In this document: positions 28,001 through 36,805 of the stretch, piece after piece | How the letters are laid out: each line of letters begins with the position of its first letter | How positions within the stretch are numbered: the stretch's first letter is position 1 | Assembly: GCF_013004375.1 (NCBI RefSeq) | Contig: NZ_JABERI010000035.1 | Span: forward strand, 34,906-98,905 | Source: Acinetobacter terrae | GTDB taxonomy: Bacteria; Pseudomonadota; Gammaproteobacteria; Pseudomonadales; Moraxellaceae | Length of the DNA stretch: 64,000 nucleotides | Direction of reading: 5' to 3' | Notes under the pieces: generated by a model | What the model was told of the DNA's origin: nothing | Database searches by the model: none | Seen by the model: the letters and a program-made list of their open reading frames with translations, nothing else | Position numbers and translations under genes: made by a program

Positions 28001-28772
28001 ACATGGTGGTAATATAACTCTGCATTTTTTCTTGTTGTTGAAACAAAGGGGATAATGATTTTCCCAACTGATCGAAATGTTGTTTCAGCTTGTCTAATTG
28101 TCTATAACACATCGAGTTTATATAATGCTTATGAAGCATCAGCCTTTGTTGCATAATTGAAATAGAAGAGTTTTCTTCTTGTTCTATGGCGTATTGCAGC
28201 TCTCCAAGTTCAAATAAACACTCCTTAAATTGCGATTGTATTTGCTCTTTGCTATCTACCTTTAATTTGCATTTGGGTGCAGATTTAAGCACTATACTAC
28301 CCATCAAATGTAAGCTAAGCCATCGAGCGAATGCTTGTAAAGCGGCAAGATCAGTCAACCCTCCATATATCACACTACTCAATAATAGAGTTTGAAAAAT
28401 TTGCTTTTCATCTGCACCTTTTATATGGGTTAATAATTCCTTTAAAAAACCATCTCTTAGTTGTTGGATCTGTTTAATTTGCATGAATAAATTCGGATCA
28501 TTATTTAACTGATCGCGTTTTAACCGATACACTTGTGTCGGTATCTCAATATCTTCAGCAATTTTCTGATCCAGTTTTAACTGTTCAATCTTCTGCTTTA
28601 AATGGGTGAAAGCTTCAGTATATTCATCAATGCCCAAACGTTTTTTTATCCGAACTTTGGCCTGTTCATATTTCTTAGCAAATTGGCTTGATAAAATTTC
28701 TTTAGACTCTAAACCTTTAAGCAGTTCTGCAAATTCAAGTGGTAATTGAACATCAGCTTTTTCTATACTCAC
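25026..28772 (-). CDS. very large tyrosine recombinase-like protein
   Basis: 1248 residues. The C-terminal third holds a complete tyrosine-recombinase catalytic set: Arg in TGLRANELLGLRVKDV, HSFRH (HxxR), the GHESLATTAETYLHVAD segment with the second His and the nucleophilic Tyr. About 700 residues precede it, mostly helical and Gln-rich, with an acidic stretch (EDEGITNKDEDED) near residue 510. Usual integrases are 300-450 residues, so the N-terminal extension is exceptional. Its start overlaps the stop of the 846-residue gene by four bases (ATGA), indicating translational coupling. I do not recognise a named family; it resembles integrases of multi-recombinase mobile elements (inference). 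Confidence 0.75.
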   Translation of the reverse strand: MSIEKADVQLPLEFAELLKGLESKEILSSQFAKKYEQAKVRIKKRLGIDEYTEAFTHLKQKIEQLKLDQKIAEDIEIPTQVYRLKRDQLNNDPNLFMQIKQIQQLRDGFLKELLTHIKGADEKQIFQTLLLSSVIYGGLTDLAALQAFARWLSLHLMGSIVLKSAPKCKLKVDSKEQIQSQFKECLFELGELQYAIEQEENSSISIMQQRLMLHKHYINSMCYRQLDKLKQHFDQLGKSLSPLFQQQEKMQSYITTMWHLTSLEQKQLGVFLQTIKKPWKVKSFLNKIDTLLFKEQASLQLPILEKRWNDLDNHFWDIWIGYRLFFNLQEEIQHNAAVHYPLYYQQQPDERYPCILLKVEQSNYGIQLGNRVCMPRLWRMDEVSKSLLIYLMRCFEKRFIQQDSEDIENGDYLKFDVNLLDRNINVYLSYYANLKSLLKDKFAIITSLELLPHNHLDQFFKQIACFEQQSCSLPPEQWQLLRQGNINSFSTQLIQILDSETQPKIKDTTEDEGITNKDEDEDTTPTDDFEHYFYYENQDQKKCLEIRGKSKFPELLQQYQSYADELEKRQNNQKISAIDQGVWHAYYRLVKFFIFKINKAIEKRTTVEHFSNERSVLLSRWMFICAHEKIELRSFNMEDYLDFYQRIIDLAKDRDTEESNNELISTGENLKNNKVVSQLRKLLIEFHEFQSKEKAFNQYDSEKNQSDVLEHELGFRNVPPINKDQLEKIAMKHIVEARMISPAIMQQLQLDLEKKIGGFENFNFDVSPFILLFTILYRTGLRANELLGLRVKDVIQATPESPIVFRICPNPLRRLKSKKAKRRIPISLLLTAQENELLSKFLSQRFSNSKNKDALFIFNGQKITGNFLNQLFKTWQWNRLGQAPYRLHSFRHTAINQLFLVMHADHALIEGYTDYTQPHSTRIREKLLGIHTNVDSISQKKWLVLSDLFGHESLATTAETYLHVADLIIMSSLQQQTFKMPKKVYEYLIHNKQSHDEQPIILSSKLLNKQCNFLKFKTSASSLPYLQQPVEYKKSSETLYWHYPLEVFGQLSAYEKSLQQGIETSLNPDLQMYWQSAERIAMVAVTNRRRSRLIDDKRNGTILPKMSSEIDRRSYFLQLNRSLQRKVLTWVELDDFKRMLEIMVFRTRRSEAFIKFYNTEQDRLFLENFRNMGISLFGKQVWHLRGYNPEEKEFEKIKIDHNLNGLNKYQYFELTFKFIYKQKTIHFQDFRSYMHLWMIMHPSFSNKK

Positions 28773-31309
28773 GCAACCTGCTCCAAACCCAACTCTAGTA
28801 GTAATTGATCCAAGGCTTTTTTTATTACAGTCACATCAGCCAGTGCCGCTGATGAAGTTTTTGGATTTAAAAACTCATCATTAAAGTCTTCATGACCCAT
28901 GATCTGATTAACAGTGGTTTTGGACAAGTATTGACCTGCCTCATTTTGATAATTAATTAAATATGAATAGCAAAAATGACGATGCCAATTATCTGCCCAT
29001 TTTTTTCCACTTTTCTGGTCTTTAATCTGAACATCAGCTCGACTCATCTGCTGGCATTGAGACGCCTGCATTCCCTCAATAAGAGAAAAATTGAACTTTT
29101 GCAAAGCTAAATATCCTTGAGAATCAGGAGCTTTTTTCTGCATCTGATCGGTCGTGATTAAATGTATTATCCCATAATCACTTGTCTGTATCTTCTGCCA
29201 AATCTCGTAGAGGTTCGGATTAAACACCATATATTTTTTAAAAAAATTCTCTAAATAGGACAAGTAGTTTGTTAAAGCCTGCTTTAAAAATGGATGTATA
29301 TACAGAATTCTGGAGTTATCTTGATTTACACGTTGTTGTTTATCTGACACGATTAACAGATTATGATCTAAGCTCATCTTACTGAGTTTAGTGGGTACTC
29401 CAATCACCGGTCGTCCTGCAAGAAATATCAAACTGGTATGCCAAATCCATTCAGCGTAAGCATTGAATTGTTGAATGATATTCACAGGCTGATTTATCTT
29501 TTTTAAAAGACCAGCCAACAATATACTTACAGCTTTTTTATCGGGAATAAACGAACTACCCACTATCAGATCTGATGCATCTTGAGATTCATCGCTAAAT
29601 TGCAAATTCTGATCTGGAAGAGCGAGTAATTCATTTTCTAAGTCTTGATTATCTCTTCCACTATTTAAATATTGTACATAACGCAGGTAATCATTTTCGG
29701 CTGTTCGTTTAGATACTTGCCCATAATAACTACCCGTTGCTTGGTTTGATGGTGTTCGTGCTAAGAGATTGGCAGTGTATTGATTACTCCATTCTTGCTC
29801 TAACATAAATTTAAGATGACGTTGGATACGCATAAGAGAAATTGGACCAATTCTAAGCCCTTGCTCTTTTGCAACTTGCCTAATCTTAAGTTCAATGTTT
29901 GTTCTATTTTGGGCAGTATTTTTTAAAGCAGAATCTCTTAAAGCTTGAACCAATGGACTAGGAATACGAACTTGTAGTTCTCTTAAGTTATTATTCTGAA
30001 ACATTCGTTTGGATTCAGTAATCTGCAACTCAATTTTCCAACGCACAATTTGATAATGTCCGACTCTATTAAATTCTAAATTTGGATGTAACTTTTCCCC
30101 TTTTAATAGAAAATTTGTTGCATTTTCTCCAGTTAAAAAAGATAGTAAGGCTGTCGCCAATAATCCTTTATCATCTTTCGCCTGCGTTTCCTTAAAAGCC
30201 TTAAGTAGCCCCATAAATAGCGCTTGACCCGAATCTTGATCAAAAAAATGATCATTACATAATGAGGCTCTTTCTACCCAAGACTGATCTTGAATGATCT
30301 GATTAATAACCTTACTGCTGAATTCTTTTTCTTCTCCAGCCAAAAATTTTGCCAAACCGCTCTGTGAATCTAGCTCAACACAAGCAATATCTACCGGTTC
30401 AATATCAGCACCATCCGTGACCTCAGCCAATAATTTCACCGGTTTTTTTAATCCGTCCAACGGTTTTTCGATATCTATAACAGATTTTTGTTCTTTCTTG
30501 GTTTTAACAATAATGCGTTTACGCTGAATATTATTTAAAGTACTACGCCACAACGAAAAAAATTGTGTATCAGCATCAGTTTTTACGGATGTTTGATCTG
30601 TTGATTGCTGAAAAAAATCAGATTCAATAGGATGCTTAGCATCCCTAAGAAAGTAAGATGCTATTAAATTCCAAATATCATTTAACGAATAAAAATTCGC
30701 TCTATGTAATATCTCTAAGTCGAGCAATGATCTGAAATTTTTATAAACCGCTTTCTTACTTAAAAAAAGTAAACGAAAGTGTGCAAGAATTCGTTCTTGT
30801 TTTGATCGACTTTGTTTAATGGTACTTAAGTGAATAACTATACGTAAACCCAAATGCATGAGTTTTTGTTTTTGCTGGGAAGGTAATTCACTTTTAAGAT
30901 ATGCTGCAACAAATGCATAAAATGGATATTTACCAATGCTGCCTTTCTTAATCAAAAAAGTATTAAAGAACGTTTTTTGAAAAGTTGTTTCTATTTGCCA
31001 ACTTTTTAATTCATCACGAATACTTGCAAAAAGTTGTTCATCTTCTACAAAATAGTATTCAAAGTTTGATTCATTTTGCTTAATTTCTTCATCTTTGTCT
31101 TTGTGAATAACAATAGTTTCACTCTCACTGTTAGCAAGCTCATCATTTTTGTATTGTTCAAGCATCCTCATTAATGAAGATTCAAAAAAATCATGTTGCT
31201 GTTGCATTCTCTGTTGATCTGAGAATTCTAATGCTAATTGATCAATACTTAATTCAATTAATTTTTTCAAGGTCTCTTTCGATAAGTTTATTTTAGAAAT
31301 ATCAGACAT
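28769..31309 (-). CDS. large integrase-like protein, second member of a recombinase trio
   Basis: 846 residues. Near the C terminus are integrase-like features: FLAGRPVIGVPTKLSKM where the first Arg is expected, WHRHFCYSYLINY resembling HxxR, and TVNQIMGHEDFND resembling the GH box. No Tyr follows at the usual spacing, so catalysis is doubtful and a structural or DNA-binding role is possible. The first 550 residues are charged and helical. It lies six bases after the small gene and overlaps the 1248-residue gene, so the three are one operon. Confidence 0.65.
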   Translation of the reverse strand: MSDISKINLSKETLKKLIELSIDQLALEFSDQQRMQQQHDFFESSLMRMLEQYKNDELANSESETIVIHKDKDEEIKQNESNFEYYFVEDEQLFASIRDELKSWQIETTFQKTFFNTFLIKKGSIGKYPFYAFVAAYLKSELPSQQKQKLMHLGLRIVIHLSTIKQSRSKQERILAHFRLLFLSKKAVYKNFRSLLDLEILHRANFYSLNDIWNLIASYFLRDAKHPIESDFFQQSTDQTSVKTDADTQFFSLWRSTLNNIQRKRIIVKTKKEQKSVIDIEKPLDGLKKPVKLLAEVTDGADIEPVDIACVELDSQSGLAKFLAGEEKEFSSKVINQIIQDQSWVERASLCNDHFFDQDSGQALFMGLLKAFKETQAKDDKGLLATALLSFLTGENATNFLLKGEKLHPNLEFNRVGHYQIVRWKIELQITESKRMFQNNNLRELQVRIPSPLVQALRDSALKNTAQNRTNIELKIRQVAKEQGLRIGPISLMRIQRHLKFMLEQEWSNQYTANLLARTPSNQATGSYYGQVSKRTAENDYLRYVQYLNSGRDNQDLENELLALPDQNLQFSDESQDASDLIVGSSFIPDKKAVSILLAGLLKKINQPVNIIQQFNAYAEWIWHTSLIFLAGRPVIGVPTKLSKMSLDHNLLIVSDKQQRVNQDNSRILYIHPFLKQALTNYLSYLENFFKKYMVFNPNLYEIWQKIQTSDYGIIHLITTDQMQKKAPDSQGYLALQKFNFSLIEGMQASQCQQMSRADVQIKDQKSGKKWADNWHRHFCYSYLINYQNEAGQYLSKTTVNQIMGHEDFNDEFLNPKTSSAALADVTVIKKALDQLLLELGLEQVA

Positions 31310-31315
31310 AAAGAC

Positions 31316-31798
31316 TCAATCTCTTGATAGATTTTTAATAGAAATATTTAAACTTGAAGAAGGTAAATTCAAAAATTTTGCATATTGACTGATAGAAATT
31401 TTCGACATTTTAAATGCATTCATTAAATCTTTATCTTGAAGACTATTATTATCTAAAAATACATGTCTAAAAAAATTAGCTTTATCTTCTATTTTTTTAA
31501 GTCGTTTTACGCAATCAGCCAAATATATACATGCAATATTTTTATGACCACCCCCTCCATAATTAATGATATCTATTTTCTTAACAACCTCTTTCGATAA
31601 TAGAAATAACTCAAAATAGTTAATTAAAAATATATGATTTTCAATACAAGTTGCACAGATATCAAAATCCAGATAATTAATTCTTTCTATTTCTCTTCCT
31701 TGAATTAAATCATTCCAAGTAAAATAAATTAAAAAAACAGATTCATGTATAAAATACTGTTTTAAATCTCCATTTTTTTTATCTATTTTCTTGTGCAT
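31316..31798 (-). CDS. small first gene of the recombinase trio, unknown
   Basis: About 160 residues if the Met at 31798 (MHKKIDKKN) is used; the frame is open to a TTG at 31855, where a hydrophobic N terminus would be added. No strong ribosome binding site decides the start. The C terminus MSKISISQYAKFLNLPSSSL looks like a helix-turn-helix, and a Cys pair lies in DICATC. I do not recognise the family. Its position in front of two integrase-like genes recalls the small accessory proteins of Tn554-like multi-gene recombination modules (inference). Confidence 0.5.
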   Translation of the reverse strand: MHKKIDKKNGDLKQYFIHESVFLIYFTWNDLIQGREIERINYLDFDICATCIENHIFLINYFELFLLSKEVVKKIDIINYGGGGHKNIACIYLADCVKRLKKIEDKANFFRHVFLDNNSLQDKDLMNAFKMSKISISQYAKFLNLPSSSLNISIKNLSRD

Positions 31799-31983
31799 AA
31801 ATTTCAATCTAAACAATAGGCAAAACAACATTAATGAAATAAAAATTATTGTCAATTAAATTTACAATTTTTAACATTCAAAATTTCACTAAATCTGTTT
31901 ACTTTTAAATTTATATTTTTTTTAAAGTTTTTTAATATGAAAAATAACCTATTGTTTTTATATATATTTTTTAAATATAAATA

Positions 31984-32013
31984 TTGACATATTTCACACT
32001 AGCTATGTATAAC
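31984..32013 (+). promoter_or_regulatory. sigma-70-like promoter with no gene behind it
   Basis: TTGACA (31984-31989), an 18-base spacer and TATAAC (32008-32013). No reading frame follows on this strand for over a kilobase. It could drive an untranslated RNA or be chance in AT-rich DNA. Confidence 0.35.
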
Positions 32014-32298
32014 TTGATGATATACCCTCCCCTTCTTAGACTTTATGATGTCTTAAGTTTTATTTTTACGACCCCAGCTTTTATATCAAATTTGAGAACC
32101 AAGTTATGTTCATAGAATTTCATAATAAATATATTATAAAATCTAGACTTCAATATAAATTTAAAAATCGAGTTTAATCTATTTTTAATTAATATAAAAT
32201 ATATGGTCTATATATAAAAACAAGCTAGGTTAGATAATGTTTAAAATTTAATTCAAACATGTAATATTTTTTTAAATGCTATTTAAGACCAAAATAAC

Positions 32299-32410
32299 CA
32301 AACTCAAACTCAAACTCAAACTCAAACTCAAACTCAAACTCAAACTCAAACTCAAACTCAAACTCAAACTCAAACTCAAACTCAAACTCAAACTCAAACT
32401 CAAACTCAAA
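32299..32410. repeat. 18 x 6-bp tandem repeat (CAAACT)n
   Basis: Eighteen exact copies of CAAACT plus CAAA, without a single interruption over 112 bases. Perfect purity implies recent expansion by slippage. It lies in non-coding DNA about 440 bases upstream of the recombinase operon. Confidence 0.97.
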
Positions 32411-32418
32411 TTATTTAA

Positions 32419-32453
32419 TTAAAAATTAAAAATTAAAAATTAAAAATTAAAAA
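32419..32453. repeat. 5 x 7-bp tandem repeat (TTAAAAA)n
   Basis: Five exact copies of TTAAAAA, beginning eight bases after the CAAACT array. Two different pure arrays side by side are unusual. Confidence 0.9.
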
Positions 32454-32635
32454 TAATATTTAGGATTTTCATTAAATTTTCTAAGCATTTTTTATTTAAT
32501 TCCAGAATTTTAGTGTTATTTTAGAAAAATCAAACGTACTTAAATAATTAAAACTTTACCAAAATAAACCCCGTATTTTTATGAATGGTTAAAGCCATTA
32601 AATTAAACCTCTCTCATAAATCATTTTTCGCTTAA

Positions 32636-32935
32636 CTACGAGTTGTAAATTTCAGCAATTAAATTGAATCTCAAGCCGAGTCTTTTTCCTGTATTTCGAT
32701 AATGTTTAACCCATATTCTGAAGATCTTTAAATGGTCAAATACAGGTTCACCACTCCCTTCTTTTTTCTTGATTTCCGGTTACAGCGTTTTAATTCAGGA
32801 TCCCGTTTGCGGCGTCCCTTTGCTTTTAATGACAATAGACTTTTTGGATACAAAGCCTAACCTTTATCTGCAAGTACACAGGCTCCTGCAGCAATCGGAT
32901 TTAAAGTTTGTTTAAGTCGCCTGAACTGGTAGCGA
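32636..32935 (-). pseudogene. IS5-family transposase remnant
   Basis: Minus-strand translation gives RLKQTLNPIAAGACVLADKG, a stop, ALYPKSLLSLKAKGRRKRDP, then EPVFDHLKIFRIWVKHYRN and TGKRLGLRFNLIAEIYN. These match the element at 55759-56580 in order, with several stops and shifts. Only the C-terminal half survives. Confidence 0.8.
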
Positions 32936-32957
32936 AAAGCTTTTTATATCGATATCT

Positions 32958-32980
32958 TTCATGCATAAGTTATGCATGAA
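32958..32980. promoter_or_regulatory. 23-bp perfect palindrome
   Basis: TTCATGCATAA-G-TTATGCATGAA. Located 137 bases before the DJ-1/PfpI gene, it could be an operator for that gene. Confidence 0.45.
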
Positions 32981-33116
32981 TATTTTAAAATTTACGGTAC
33001 AGATCATTACCAAAAAGATCATCTTTTTTTGATTGATCCAAGTAGTCTAAGGGTATTACTTTATGAACTAACCGCACCTCAGTAGAACTTAAAAGTACAA
33101 CCATTAGGTAAACAAT

Positions 33117-33794
33117 ATGAAAATTCTTGTCGTTCTTACATCACATGACCAACTTGGCAACACAGGCAAGAAGACAGGATTCTGGCTTGAAGAGCTTGCA
33201 GCACCTTATTATGCCTTTATCGATGCCGATGCAGAAGTGACATTAGCCTCTCCCAAAGGGGGGCAACCACCGCTCGATCCTAAAAGTAACGAACCCGATT
33301 CTCAGACTGAAACAACGCATCGTTTTGAAGCAGATTCTGCTGCCATGCAGGCACTTGCTCATACCCAAAAACTGAGCGAAATTTCTATCGCTGACTTTGA
33401 TGCAGTGTTCTATCCAGGCGGTCATGGTCCCTTATGGGATTTAGCAGAAGATACAGATTCAATTGCCCTGATCGAACAAGCTATTCAGATCGGTAAACCT
33501 GTTGCCGCTGTATGCCATGCGCCTGGAGTGCTTCGTCACGTTAAAACAGAACAGGGTAAACCGTTAGTTGCAGGTAAGTCAGTCACAGGTTTTAGCAATA
33601 GCGAGGAAGCTGCAGTGGGTCTGACTGAAATAGTTCCTTTTCTGGTAGAAGATGTGCTTAAGGAAAATGGGGGGAATTATTCCAAAGTGGATGATTGGCA
33701 AGTGCATGTTGAGGTTGATGGATTGCTCGTCACTGGACAAAATCCAGCTTCTTCTGAGGCAACAGCCCACGCACTACTTAAACTGTTAAATTAA
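33117..33794 (+). CDS. DJ-1/PfpI family protein (Hsp31/glyoxalase III-like)
   Basis: 225 residues. The class I glutamine-amidotransferase-like fold is shown by DAVFYPGGHGPLWDL and the nucleophile elbow VAAVCHAPGVLRH with its reactive Cys; the N-terminal TGFWLEELAAPYY is typical of the Hsp31-like branch. Family members degrade methylglyoxal without glutathione or act as holding chaperones. A terminator-like hairpin follows the stop. Confidence 0.88.
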   Translation: MKILVVLTSHDQLGNTGKKTGFWLEELAAPYYAFIDADAEVTLASPKGGQPPLDPKSNEPDSQTETTHRFEADSAAMQALAHTQKLSEISIADFDAVFYPGGHGPLWDLAEDTDSIALIEQAIQIGKPVAAVCHAPGVLRHVKTEQGKPLVAGKSVTGFSNSEEAAVGLTEIVPFLVEDVLKENGGNYSKVDDWQVHVEVDGLLVTGQNPASSEATAHALLKLLN

Positions 33795-33805
33795 TCCATA
33801 ACCCA

Positions 33806-33836
33806 TGGCTGATCTCATTTTAAACGTGATCAGCCA
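33806..33836 (+). terminator. terminator-like hairpin
   Basis: TGGCTGATC (33806-33814) and GATCAGCCA (33828-33836), a perfect 9-bp stem with a 13-base loop and a short T run after it. It lies between the converging PfpI-type gene and hsdR. Confidence 0.65.
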
Positions 33837-33898
33837 TTTGAAGTGAATAAATTGAGAGGCTATGACCAGAATGACGATTTCTGAAAGTCTTTTATAAT

Positions 33899-36775
33899 CT
33901 ATATCCCGACATAAAATTTCTCAATAAACTGCCGTGTCTTCACCAGCAGATTTGAAAATACATTATCCCGTTCAAACAGCTTCACCTTATAGTTCAGCAA
34001 ATCTTTCAGTTCTTCCTTACGTGGCAAACGTTTGGTGAACTGGTAATGATCCAGTACTTGTTTCATCACTTCAGGCTTGAGGTTTTCTGCTTCACAGATG
34101 TGTTGATAGGCCTGTTCTTTTTCGAAATCCCAGAATGCTGCAAAAGCGGTTTGCACACTTTGACCATTGATCATTTTGGGCAGGTTTTCATTAATGAACT
34201 TCTTGATCAGTTCCTGCTTGTCATACAGACTCACGTCATTACCCAGCAGGTCATAGACCTGTGCTTCGTATTTCTTACGTTTCTCATCATCCCCTGCATC
34301 AATCGCCAGTTGCAACAGGTTGAGGATATAACCGACATTGATCCGGTCGCTGTGCAGCAAGTCCAGCTGGAAATCGACATCATCCAGTACCGATACTTTT
34401 TCTCTGGTGGTGGTCTTGCGCAGATCACGGCACAAGTCTGCATATTTAGAAGCAAAGTTAGCAAAGTGCTGTTTATCGAGCTTGGTTTGATCCTGATCAT
34501 ATTCCACAAAGGTTTGTAACTGCGCGTTATAACGCATCACTTCACGGAAAGCCTTGATAAATGCTAGTTGATCCTCTTCGGTCAAGAGTGCATCGACGGC
34601 CTGATAGTCAGGACTAATCGCCAAGAGCTTTGCTACTGCATTTTCATAGTCTTTTTTGATGTCTTCAAAACTTGGCACCAGTACGATCTGTCTGCTCTCC
34701 TTATTCGAGAACAGCGCCAGTGCTTCATCGGTCGCCCGTTTCAAATTACGGAAACAGATAATATTGCCAAAAGGCTTCTTGTCGTTATAGACCCGGTTAG
34801 TGCGAGAAAAAGCCTGAATCAAACCATGATATTTCAGGTTTTTATCGACATACAGCGTATTCAGTGGCTTGGAGTCAAATCCGGTCAGGAACATATTGAC
34901 CACCATTAAAATATCGATCTGCTTCTTTTTCACCCGCTCTGCAATATCGCGGTAATAGGCGTAAAAGCCATCACCTGAATTGTAGTTGGTGCCAAACTGG
35001 ACATTATAGTTGGCAATATAACGGTCGAGCTTATCGCGATTGGACTGATTAATCTGGGTGGGTACATCGGCGGCTTCTTCTTCAATCAAGCCATTCTGAT
35101 CTTCAGTATTAACGGCTTCATTGGCGCCATAAGAGAAAATGGTGGCAATCGTCAGCGGTTTGAACAGTCGACCTTGTGCTTCATCTTCAATTTGTTTGGC
35201 GGCTTGAACCTTTTCAAACATCTCGTAGTATTGGGTCAGCGTAGCCACGGAACTGACACAGAACATCGCAGTAAATTCGCCATTGCGGGTTTTGGTCGGA
35301 TGGGTATCGACAATATAACGCGCAATCATTTCCAGACGTTGCGGATTATCATACAGCTCTTGGGTATCAATCCCTTCGACATCTTCATTATACGACTCAT
35401 TAGTCTGCATACCTTTACTGCTGTATTTTCCACGATAATCAATCTGGAACTGCAGCACGTTACGATCCCGAATAGCATCGACAATCACGTACTGATGCAG
35501 GCACTGATTAAACAGATGATCTGTGGTGAGCTTTAAACCGGCTTTGGACTGGCTGTTTTCTGCAAAGATCGGGGTTCCGGTAAAACCAAACATCTGGGCA
35601 TTGCTAAAGAACTTCTTGATGTTTTGATGGGTATCGCCAAACTGGCTACGATGACATTCGTCAAAGATAAACACTACTTTCTGGTCTTTCAGATAATCAA
35701 TGTATTCCAGATAGCGGTCGCTGCTGATCGCGCGGTTCAGCTTTTGCAAGGTAGTAACAATCAGTTTGTCATGCCGTTGATCGAGCTGTTTCACCAAGGT
35801 ATGCGTGCTATCGGTACTGTCCACACTGTCGGCTTTAAAGGCGTTGAACTCTCTTGAGGTTTGCGTATCGAGATCATTGCGATCCACGACAAATAATACC
35901 TTTTCCACATCCGGCATTTTCATGATGATCTGGCTGGCTTTAAACGAGGTCAGGGTTTTACCCGAGCCTGTGGTGTGCCAGATATAGCCATTTCGATTTG
36001 AAGTCTGTACCTGCTGGACAATCTTCTGTACCGCATAAATTTGGTAAGGACGCAGCACCATCAATTCTTTAGAGGTTTCATGCATCACCATATATTGGCT
36101 GATCATATCGGTGATATGTGCCGGGGTCAGAAACACTTCTGTAAACTTGACCACTTCATTGATGGTTTTGTTGTCGATCCCTGCCCAAGGAAAGGCAAAG
36201 TCGATATGTTTGGTGCCGTTGGAATAGTAACGGGTATTGGCACCATTGCTGATCACAAACAGCTGAATAAAACTGAATAAGCCCTGCCCTGCCCAATAGG
36301 CTTCACGGGTATAACGCAAAGTTTGATTAAAGGCTTCGGCAATTTCCATACCGCGCTTTTTCAGCTCAATCTGAACCAAAGGCAAGCCATTGACCAACAA
36401 AGTCACGTCAAAGCGGCTGGTACGACCATTATGATCGCGATGATCAATGGTAATTTGATGGGTCACCTGATAGATATTTTTGGAAGCATCATTGAACAGG
36501 AAATCGATATGTCGACTGGAACCATCATCAAACTTCACAGGAAAGCGGTCACGCAGATTTTTGGCACGTTCAAACACGGTGCCGGAATTTAAATGACTGA
36601 TCACCTGTTTCCATTCATCTTGCGATAAAGGTTGTAAACCATTGGCACGTTCAATCTGCGTTTTCAGGTTAGACAGTAGCTGGCTTTCGTCCTTGAGCGT
36701 TACCGATGCATAACCCAGTTGTTTGAGTTGATCAATCAGTTCATTTTCAAGTTGATATTCGCTTTGTACCGTCAT
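33899..36775 (-). CDS. hsdR: type I restriction enzyme R subunit
   Basis: About 958 residues. Start at 36775 (MTVQSEYQLENEL), placed by the purine-rich GGGGGGAAAGGGA just upstream. N-terminal nuclease domain with the PD-(D/E)XK strand VTLLVNGLPLVQIELKKRG; then a helicase motor with WHTTGSGKTLTSFKAS (Walker A), FIFDECHRSQFG (DEAD-type box) and GFTGTPIF; and a helical C-terminal domain for binding the methylase. It translocates DNA and cuts at a distance when bound to HsdM and HsdS. Its frame is intact although hsdM and hsdS are both broken upstream in the same operon. Confidence 0.95.
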   Translation of the reverse strand: MTVQSEYQLENELIDQLKQLGYASVTLKDESQLLSNLKTQIERANGLQPLSQDEWKQVISHLNSGTVFERAKNLRDRFPVKFDDGSSRHIDFLFNDASKNIYQVTHQITIDHRDHNGRTSRFDVTLLVNGLPLVQIELKKRGMEIAEAFNQTLRYTREAYWAGQGLFSFIQLFVISNGANTRYYSNGTKHIDFAFPWAGIDNKTINEVVKFTEVFLTPAHITDMISQYMVMHETSKELMVLRPYQIYAVQKIVQQVQTSNRNGYIWHTTGSGKTLTSFKASQIIMKMPDVEKVLFVVDRNDLDTQTSREFNAFKADSVDSTDSTHTLVKQLDQRHDKLIVTTLQKLNRAISSDRYLEYIDYLKDQKVVFIFDECHRSQFGDTHQNIKKFFSNAQMFGFTGTPIFAENSQSKAGLKLTTDHLFNQCLHQYVIVDAIRDRNVLQFQIDYRGKYSSKGMQTNESYNEDVEGIDTQELYDNPQRLEMIARYIVDTHPTKTRNGEFTAMFCVSSVATLTQYYEMFEKVQAAKQIEDEAQGRLFKPLTIATIFSYGANEAVNTEDQNGLIEEEAADVPTQINQSNRDKLDRYIANYNVQFGTNYNSGDGFYAYYRDIAERVKKKQIDILMVVNMFLTGFDSKPLNTLYVDKNLKYHGLIQAFSRTNRVYNDKKPFGNIICFRNLKRATDEALALFSNKESRQIVLVPSFEDIKKDYENAVAKLLAISPDYQAVDALLTEEDQLAFIKAFREVMRYNAQLQTFVEYDQDQTKLDKQHFANFASKYADLCRDLRKTTTREKVSVLDDVDFQLDLLHSDRINVGYILNLLQLAIDAGDDEKRKKYEAQVYDLLGNDVSLYDKQELIKKFINENLPKMINGQSVQTAFAAFWDFEKEQAYQHICEAENLKPEVMKQVLDHYQFTKRLPRKEELKDLLNYKVKLFERDNVFSNLLVKTRQFIEKFYVGI

Positions 36776-36805
36776 TCCCTTTCCCCCCATAAAATCTTAA
36801 ATTAT

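Larger units (their letters stand above)
31856..33116. other. AT-rich gene-poor region next to the recombinase trio
   Basis: No intact gene. It contains a promoter-like pair at 31984-32013, a CAAACT tandem array, a TTAAAAA array, an IS5 remnant and a 23-bp palindrome (listed separately). The base composition is markedly more AT-rich than the flanking genes. The promoter of the recombinase operon should lie at its left edge on the minus strand. Confidence 0.6.

Noticed and set aside
32299..32410. CAAACT array considered as a CRISPR
   Set aside because: The units are contiguous 6-mers without spacers; no cas genes are present.
34046..36592. Several plus-strand frames of 60-157 codons across hsdR
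   Set aside because: They are antisense to a fully supported gene; their composition mirrors it.
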